Below are positions 6,905 to 11,148 of a stretch of 11,148 nucleotides of DNA, piece after piece. Numbering within the stretch: the first letter of the stretch is position 1; every line of letters starts with the position of its first letter. The translations under genes were made by a program, and so were the position numbers. The DNA is taken from assembly GCA_902588335.1 (NCBI GenBank), contig CACIOV010000023.1, positions 1-11,148 on the forward strand, given 5' to 3'. Origin of the DNA: an uncultured Pelagibacteraceae bacterium (GTDB taxonomy: Bacteria > Pseudomonadota > Alphaproteobacteria > Pelagibacterales > Pelagibacteraceae). A model generated the notes under the pieces. It searched no databases and was not told where the DNA came from. It worked only from the letters and a program-made list of their open reading frames with translations.

Positions 6905-8142
6905 TGAAATTTAAGAGAAAAATAATTCCTGATTCTAATTATTCTCCTAGTTTTATAACTAAAAAAAGATTGCATGAGGACGAAATTGATTTTGATCAGT
7001 TGAGATCATATCGGCTTAGTAGAGTAAAAAAAGAATTGGTTAAAAGAGATATTGGAGCATGCATTTTATTTGATCCTGTGAATATTCGATATGCTTTAGA
7101 TTCAGTAAATATGAGTATATTTACTATGCATAATTTACATCGATATTGTTTTATTCCAGTAAATGGCCCGATAATTCTTTTTGAATTTTTTAATTGTGAA
7201 CATTTGTCAAAGCATCTGAAATTAATAAATGAAATAAGACCAGGAATATCATGGGATTATTTTTCTCAGGGAGATCAAGTTGAAAAACAAATTAAAAAAT
7301 GGACTAATGAAGTTCAGAATTTAATGAATCGAAATTGTGGAAAAAATAAAAGATTAGCTATTGATGTATGCAACGGACCTGGTGTTTTAGCACTAAATAA
7401 AATTGGATTGCAAATTATTGATGCAAAAGAAATAATTGAGCAAGCAAGAGTTATTAAATCTAAAGAAGAAATTCAATGCATGAGAGCTTCTCTTGAAGTT
7501 TGTGAAAAAGGAGTTCGGTTGATGAGAAATGAATTAAAAGCTGGCATTACAGAAGATGAGCTTTGGTCTCTATTTCATAAAACAAATATTGAAAATGGAG
7601 GTGAGTGGATTGAATGTAGAATGTTAACTTCAGGACAAAGAACAAATCCATGGATGCAAGAAAGTAGTAATAAAGTTATTCAACAAGGGGAGATAGTTTC
7701 TTTTGATACCGACATGGTTGGTCTTTACGGATATTGCGCTGACATCTCAAGAACTTTTGTTGAAGGTCATAAATTCAGTTCTGAACAAAAAAAATTATAT
7801 CAAATGGCTATTGATCAAATAAATCATAATTCAGAATTAATTAAACCTGGTTTATCATTTAAAGAGTTTGTAAAAAAATCCTGGAAACTTCCAGAACCTT
7901 ATTATGGAAACCGTTACAGCTGCATGTTGCATGGAATCGGGTTGTGTGATGAATGGCCAATGATTAAATATCCTACTGACGATGACCAACAAAGTGGACA
8001 GTTTGAAAAAAATATGACTGTAACAGTTGAATCCTACATAGGAGAAGTTGGTGGTAAAGAAGGAGTAAAATTAGAGCAACAATATATGGTTGGTGAAAAT
8101 GGACTTGAATTGATGTCCCATCATCCATTAGAGGATTTATAA
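6904..8142 (+). CDS. M24-family metalloenzyme, DddP (DMSP lyase)-like
   Basis: A 412-residue pita-bread-fold protein. All metal ligands are visible: Asp268 and Asp270 (FDTDMVGLYGYCADISRTF), Asp280, His343 (CMLHGIGLCDEWP), Glu376 (VESYIGEVGG) and Glu391 (VKLEQQY). These segments, and LRSYRLSR, KRDIGACILFDPVNIRYALDS (49-67), GGEWIECRMLTSGQRTNPW (232-250), match my memory of the DMSP lyase DddP more closely than prolidase, creatinase or the ectoine hydrolase DoeA. DddP uses this iron site to cleave DMSP to DMS and acrylate, so a lyase on DMSP or a related onium acid is a reasonable guess; a C-N hydrolase is the alternative. Start chosen at ATG 6904, which overlaps the Rieske stop (TAATG); an ATG 24 bases upstream would run into that gene. 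Membership of the M24 family is certain, DMSP activity is not. Confidence 0.85.
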   Translation: MKFKRKIIPDSNYSPSFITKKRLHEDEIDFDQLRSYRLSRVKKELVKRDIGACILFDPVNIRYALDSVNMSIFTMHNLHRYCFIPVNGPIILFEFFNCEHLSKHLKLINEIRPGISWDYFSQGDQVEKQIKKWTNEVQNLMNRNCGKNKRLAIDVCNGPGVLALNKIGLQIIDAKEIIEQARVIKSKEEIQCMRASLEVCEKGVRLMRNELKAGITEDELWSLFHKTNIENGGEWIECRMLTSGQRTNPWMQESSNKVIQQGEIVSFDTDMVGLYGYCADISRTFVEGHKFSSEQKKLYQMAIDQINHNSELIKPGLSFKEFVKKSWKLPEPYYGNRYSCMLHGIGLCDEWPMIKYPTDDDQQSGQFEKNMTVTVESYIGEVGGKEGVKLEQQYMVGENGLELMSHHPLEDL

Positions 8143-8148
8143 TTAAAA

Positions 8149-9000
8149 ATGAATAATAGATTAGAAACCATTGTCGATCTTAAAAAATATCCAATCCAAG
8201 ATTTAAACTCTCTATTAATAAAAGAATTAATAAAAAAATGTAAAAGTGATTTAGACCAATTTAGTTGTGCTACTATTCCTAATTTTATTTTACCCAAATC
8301 ATTAAAAATAATGAATACAGAGTTAGAAAAACAACTCGATGAAGTTTATATGTCAAAGCAAAGTATCAATGCATATTTATATTCAAAAGACGACCCTTCA
8401 TTACCAAAAGATCATCCAAAAAGAATATTTATGGATCGTTACAATGGATACTTAAACTCCGATGTTTTTCCAAAAGATTCGGAGATGAAATTCCTTTATG
8501 AGCAAGATGAACTTTTAAATTTTGTGTCAGCTTGTCTTGGAATATCACCAATTTATCGATGGGCCGACCCTTTAGCTTGTCATGCTTACAATGTTATGAA
8601 ACCAGACGGTATTCTTCCTTGGCATTTTGACAGCTGCGAATTTACTTTAAGTTTCATGATACAAAAACCTGAGAAAGGTGGAATATTTGAGTATTGCCCA
8701 AACATACGTGAACCTGGAAATGAAAAGTTAGAAGAGGTTAAAAAAGTACTTGATGGAAATCGTAAAAGAGTTCGTCAATTAAAATTAGAACCAGGTGATC
8801 TTCAAATATTTAAAGGACGTTTTACTCTTCACCGTGTAACAAAAATAGAAGGAAATCGTTCTAGATATCTTTGTATACCAGCTTATGTTCTTGATCCTTG
8901 GAGAGTAAACACTCCTGAACATTCAAAAGCTATATATGGAAAAGTACTGCCAATTCATATTGAAAGAAATAAACCTAGATCAGATGGTTTAGCTGATTAA
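8149..9000 (+). CDS. Fe(II)/2-oxoglutarate-dependent dioxygenase (PhyH/ArpA-BesD-like)
   Basis: A 283-residue double-stranded beta-helix oxygenase. The facial triad is complete: His159 and Asp161 (LPWHFDSCEFTLSFMIQ) and His228 (LEPGDLQIFKGRFTLHRVT, 213-231), with Arg239 (GNRSRY) placed to bind 2-oxoglutarate. The LQIFKGR-x-x-LHRVT pattern recalls the ArpA/BesD group of small-molecule hydroxylases and halogenases. Because the Asp of HxD is kept, hydroxylation and not halogenation is expected. Substrates in that group are often free amino acids or similar small polar molecules, but none can be inferred here. A hydroxyl it installs could be the group oxidised by the carnitine-dehydrogenase-like enzyme two genes downstream. 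Six bases separate it from the M24 gene and three from the aldolase gene. Confidence 0.82.
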   Translation: MNNRLETIVDLKKYPIQDLNSLLIKELIKKCKSDLDQFSCATIPNFILPKSLKIMNTELEKQLDEVYMSKQSINAYLYSKDDPSLPKDHPKRIFMDRYNGYLNSDVFPKDSEMKFLYEQDELLNFVSACLGISPIYRWADPLACHAYNVMKPDGILPWHFDSCEFTLSFMIQKPEKGGIFEYCPNIREPGNEKLEEVKKVLDGNRKRVRQLKLEPGDLQIFKGRFTLHRVTKIEGNRSRYLCIPAYVLDPWRVNTPEHSKAIYGKVLPIHIERNKPRSDGLAD

Positions 9001-9003
9001 AAG

Positions 9004-9735
9004 ATGAAAAAAAATATTAATGAAGCTGAGTGGAAAGTAAGAGTCGATCTTGCGGCTATGTTTAGACTAACTCACATGATGGGTTGGGATGATACTGTTT
9101 GGAATCATATAACTGCAAGAACGCCTGGAACAGATCATACTTTTTTTATGCATCAATTTGGACTTGTTTACGAAGAAGTAAAAGCCTCCAACTTAATTAA
9201 AGTAGATGAAAATGGTAAAATTCTTGAAGGACCTTCTGATGTTAATACAGCAGGATTTATAATTCATAGCGCTGTACATTTAAATCATCCAAAAAATAAA
9301 TTTGTTTTTCATGCTCATCCTCCAAAAGCTATAGCAGCAACAGCATTAAAAGATGGAATTCCATATTTAGTTCAGGACTCAGCAATGCTCTATGGAAAAG
9401 TTGGTTATCATGATTGGGAAGGTTTATCGATTGATAAAGATGAAAGATTCAGAATTGCTGAAAATCTTGGAGAAAATAAAGTCTTAATTATGAAAAATCA
9501 TGGTTTGCTAACTGTCGGTGAAACCGCGGGTGAATCTTTTATGAATATGTATTATGCGGTAAGAATGTGCGAAGTCGCTACCCAAGCTCAGGGCTCCGGT
9601 TTAAAATTAGAAACTTCAACTAAAGAATTATGGAAAAAATCACAAAAACAATATGATGCTTTTTCGCCAGGACCAAATGAATGGCCAGCTTTACTCAGAA
9701 GATGTGACGCTGTCGATCCTTCGTACAAAGAATAA
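9004..9735 (+). CDS. Class II aldolase/adducin-family protein
   Basis: A 243-residue single-domain protein of the FucA/AraD/adducin fold. Likely Zn ligands are His103 and His105 (FVFHAHPP) and His166 (MKNHGLL). Other family marks: WNHITART (33-40), SDVNTAGFIIHSAVH (78-92), YGKVGYHDWEG (130-140). At the place where fuculose-phosphate aldolase has its catalytic Glu (PSSE), this protein has SDVN, as in the large adducin-like subgroup of uncharacterised bacterial proteins, so ordinary sugar-phosphate aldol cleavage is doubtful. In this operon it could cleave, decarboxylate or isomerise a beta-hydroxy or beta-keto acid made by the dioxygenase and dehydrogenase around it; that is inference. Full length, with two bases before the next gene. 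Confidence 0.85.
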   Translation: MKKNINEAEWKVRVDLAAMFRLTHMMGWDDTVWNHITARTPGTDHTFFMHQFGLVYEEVKASNLIKVDENGKILEGPSDVNTAGFIIHSAVHLNHPKNKFVFHAHPPKAIAATALKDGIPYLVQDSAMLYGKVGYHDWEGLSIDKDERFRIAENLGENKVLIMKNHGLLTVGETAGESFMNMYYAVRMCEVATQAQGSGLKLETSTKELWKKSQKQYDAFSPGPNEWPALLRRCDAVDPSYKE

Positions 9736-9737
9736 TT

Positions 9738-10685
9738 ATGCCAAATATTATAAATAAAGTTGCCGTCATTGGCACTGGAGTTATTGGTGCTGGCTGGATT
9801 ATTAGATGTTTAGCTCACAATAAAAAAGTTGTTGCGTTTGATAAAGATCTAAAATTAAAAAAAAAATTAGTTTCTGAGATAAAACGTACTTGGCCTTATG
9901 TAAAAAAATTATTTAATAAAAAGAAACTTAATCTAAAAAATTTTAAATATGTTACTTCAATAGAAGACGCTCTTAAAGAAGCTGACTTTATTCAGGAATG
10001 TGCAACTGAAAATTATAGAATAAAAACAAAGTTAATGGGTATTATTGGTAAATATGCAAAGCCTAATGCTATTATTTCATCTAGCTCATCAGGTTTACTT
10101 CCAACAAGAATATATTCCAAATGTAAAAATCCAGCACGAACAATGATTGGACATCCTTTTAATCCTGTTTATATGTGTCCTGGAATTGAGATTGTCCCTG
10201 GAAAAAAAACGAAAAAGAAATTTTTAAATAAAGCTAATAAATTTTATAAATCAATATCAATGAACCCAATCATGGTAAAAAAAGAATTACCTGGTTATTT
10301 GGCAGACAGACTTCAAGAAGCTTTGTGGAGAGAAGCTTTGCATATAGTCAATGAAGGTTATGCATCTACTAAAGATTTAGATAGATCAATTGAAGATGGC
10401 CCTGGTTTGAGATGGTCATTAATGGGAATATTCTTAACTTATCATTTAGCAGGAGGCAAAGCAGGCATGAAACATATGTTAGAACAATTTGGGCCTGCAC
10501 TAAAATTGCCTTGGACTAAGTTAAAAGCTCCAAAGCTTTCTAAAAAATTATCATCAAGAATTATCACGGGAACCAGACAACAAGCAAAAGGGAAATCTGT
10601 TGCTATGATATCAAATATAAGAGATGAATATTTAGTTAACCTTCAAAAACTTAGAAAAAAATACGAAAATAAAATTAGAAAATGA
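9738..10685 (+). CDS. 3-hydroxyacyl-CoA dehydrogenase-family protein, L-carnitine 3-dehydrogenase-like
   Basis: A 315-residue NAD-dependent dehydrogenase. The Rossmann motif is VAVIGTGVIGAGW (8-20). Next come DFIQECATENYRIK, the SSSSSGLLPT segment (116-125), GHPFNPVYMCP with the catalytic-type His, KELPGYLADRLQEALWREAL, and the C-terminal GPGLRWSLMGIFLTYHLAGG. The last two, and LPWTKLKAP, are strong recall matches to L-carnitine dehydrogenase (oxidation of L-carnitine to 3-dehydrocarnitine), more than to fatty-acid HADs, which carry a longer C-terminal domain. The usual carnitine partner genes, a BKACE dehydrocarnitine-cleavage enzyme and a thioesterase, are not in this window. A related beta-hydroxy onium acid is therefore a fair alternative. 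Its end overlaps the next start by four bases (ATGA). Confidence 0.85.
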   Translation: MPNIINKVAVIGTGVIGAGWIIRCLAHNKKVVAFDKDLKLKKKLVSEIKRTWPYVKKLFNKKKLNLKNFKYVTSIEDALKEADFIQECATENYRIKTKLMGIIGKYAKPNAIISSSSSGLLPTRIYSKCKNPARTMIGHPFNPVYMCPGIEIVPGKKTKKKFLNKANKFYKSISMNPIMVKKELPGYLADRLQEALWREALHIVNEGYASTKDLDRSIEDGPGLRWSLMGIFLTYHLAGGKAGMKHMLEQFGPALKLPWTKLKAPKLSKKLSSRIITGTRQQAKGKSVAMISNIRDEYLVNLQKLRKKYENKIRK

Positions 10686-11148
10686 CTTCCATAAATAACT
10701 TAAAAGATATTGTAGACAATGGACTGTGTATTGGTTGTGGACTTTGTCAAAGTATTGCTGGCAAAGAAAATATAGAAGTATCAATGACTCCCAAAGGAAG
10801 GCTTGAACCAAAAGAAATAGAAAAAATTAGTCCAGAAATTTTCAAAAAAATATTAAATGTTTGCCCCGGGACAATTGTTGAGGGACTCCCTAAAGAAGAG
10901 GTTCATTCTAATTCTGAAAATAATCTTGTATGGGGATATTATTTATCTCTTTTCTATTCATGGTCTACCGATAAAAAAATAAGATTTGAAAGCTCAACAG
11001 GAGGCTTATTAAATGGATTATCTCTTTATTTGCTAGAATCAAAAAAAGTAAAATTCATTATGCACACAGATGCTAATCCAAAAAAACCAATGCGTAGTGT
11101 TTCTAAATTTAGTTATAATAAAGAGGAGCTTTTAGGAAATGAAAGTCG
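10682..11148 (+). CDS. FrhB/FdhB-family (coenzyme F420 hydrogenase/dehydrogenase beta subunit) iron-sulfur protein, partial
   Basis: The first 155 codons are visible, then the window ends; the family usually runs to about 350-450 residues. It begins in the ATGA overlap with the dehydrogenase gene. Seen: LCIGCGLCQS (Cys16, Cys19, Cys22) with Cys61 in VCPG, the four ligands of a [4Fe-4S] cluster; then VWGYY and FESSTGGLLNGLSLYLL (102-118), the hallmark entry of the FrhB/FdhB catalytic domain. Relatives bind FAD and act as reductases or electron-transfer subunits, and many occur in bacteria that are not known to make F420. As the last visible gene of an operon led by a Rieske oxygenase without a reductase, it could supply its electrons, or reduce a pathway intermediate. 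Both are inference. Confidence 0.85.
   Translation, partial: MTSINNLKDIVDNGLCIGCGLCQSIAGKENIEVSMTPKGRLEPKEIEKISPEIFKKILNVCPGTIVEGLPKEEVHSNSENNLVWGYYLSLFYSWSTDKKIRFESSTGGLLNGLSLYLLESKKVKFIMHTDANPKKPMRSVSKFSYNKEELLGNES

Noticed and set aside
6904..8142. Xaa-Pro aminopeptidase (prolidase) reading of the M24 protein
   Set aside because: The metal ligands alone do not exclude it, but the flanking motifs fit DddP better, so a peptidase role is kept only as a weak alternative.
8149..9000. Halogenase reading of the 2OG enzyme
   Set aside because: Halogenases replace the iron-binding Asp with Gly or Ala; here His159-Phe-Asp161 keeps the Asp.
1..11148. CRISPR arrays, tRNA or rRNA genes, insertion sequences, att sites
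   Set aside because: No spaced direct repeats, cloverleaf-like segments, transposase genes or terminal inverted repeats were seen; every gap between genes is under 100 bases.

Overview
The window is AT-rich, densely packed bacterial DNA: intergenic gaps are under 100 bp and many start and stop codons overlap. Base composition, gene content (dimethylglycine/sarcosine dehydrogenase, DmdA/LigM-like demethylase, DddP-like M24 enzyme, carnitine-dehydrogenase-like enzyme) and the streamlined layout suggest a marine alphaproteobacterium of SAR11/Pelagibacterales type or a similarly streamlined relative. This is inference; there is no rRNA or tRNA here to place it.

Layout. (a) 1-1395, minus: N-terminal 465 codons of a dimethylglycine/sarcosine dehydrogenase-family flavoenzyme, cut by the window edge. 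(b) 1453-2284, plus: a cluster of three small overlapping genes, namely a two-helix membrane protein resembling DUF6111, an exported DUF4864-like protein, and a 43-residue four-cysteine protein. (c) 2281-2802, minus: a YIP1-family membrane protein, convergent with the preceding gene and sharing a CTAG that is the stop in both directions. (d) 2854-3480, plus: a MarC-family membrane protein whose stop abuts the stop of the next convergent gene. (e) 3481-5614, minus: a two-gene operon of an MTHFR-like protein followed by a GcvT-fold demethylase of the DmdA/LigM type. (f) 5708-11148, plus: six tightly packed genes, namely a Rieske non-haem iron oxygenase, a DddP-like M24 metalloenzyme, an Fe(II)/2-oxoglutarate dioxygenase, a class II aldolase/adducin protein, an L-carnitine-dehydrogenase-like 3-hydroxyacyl-CoA dehydrogenase-family protein, and an FrhB/FdhB (F420 hydrogenase beta)-family iron-sulfur protein cut by the right edge.

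How the genes may work together. Operons (e) and (f) diverge from one 93-bp region and are the most interesting part. Operon (e) looks like a tetrahydrofolate methyl-transfer module: the GcvT-type enzyme would move a methyl group from an O-, S- or N-methyl donor to THF, and the MTHFR-like protein would handle the methyl-THF. Operon (f) carries two different oxygenases, a dehydrogenase, a lyase/hydrolase-type metalloenzyme, an aldolase-fold enzyme and an iron-sulfur flavoprotein-type subunit. Together they read as a catabolic route for a methylated osmolyte-like compound (betaine, carnitine-like or sulfonium). I do not recognise this gene set as a described pathway and the substrate cannot be read from the sequence.
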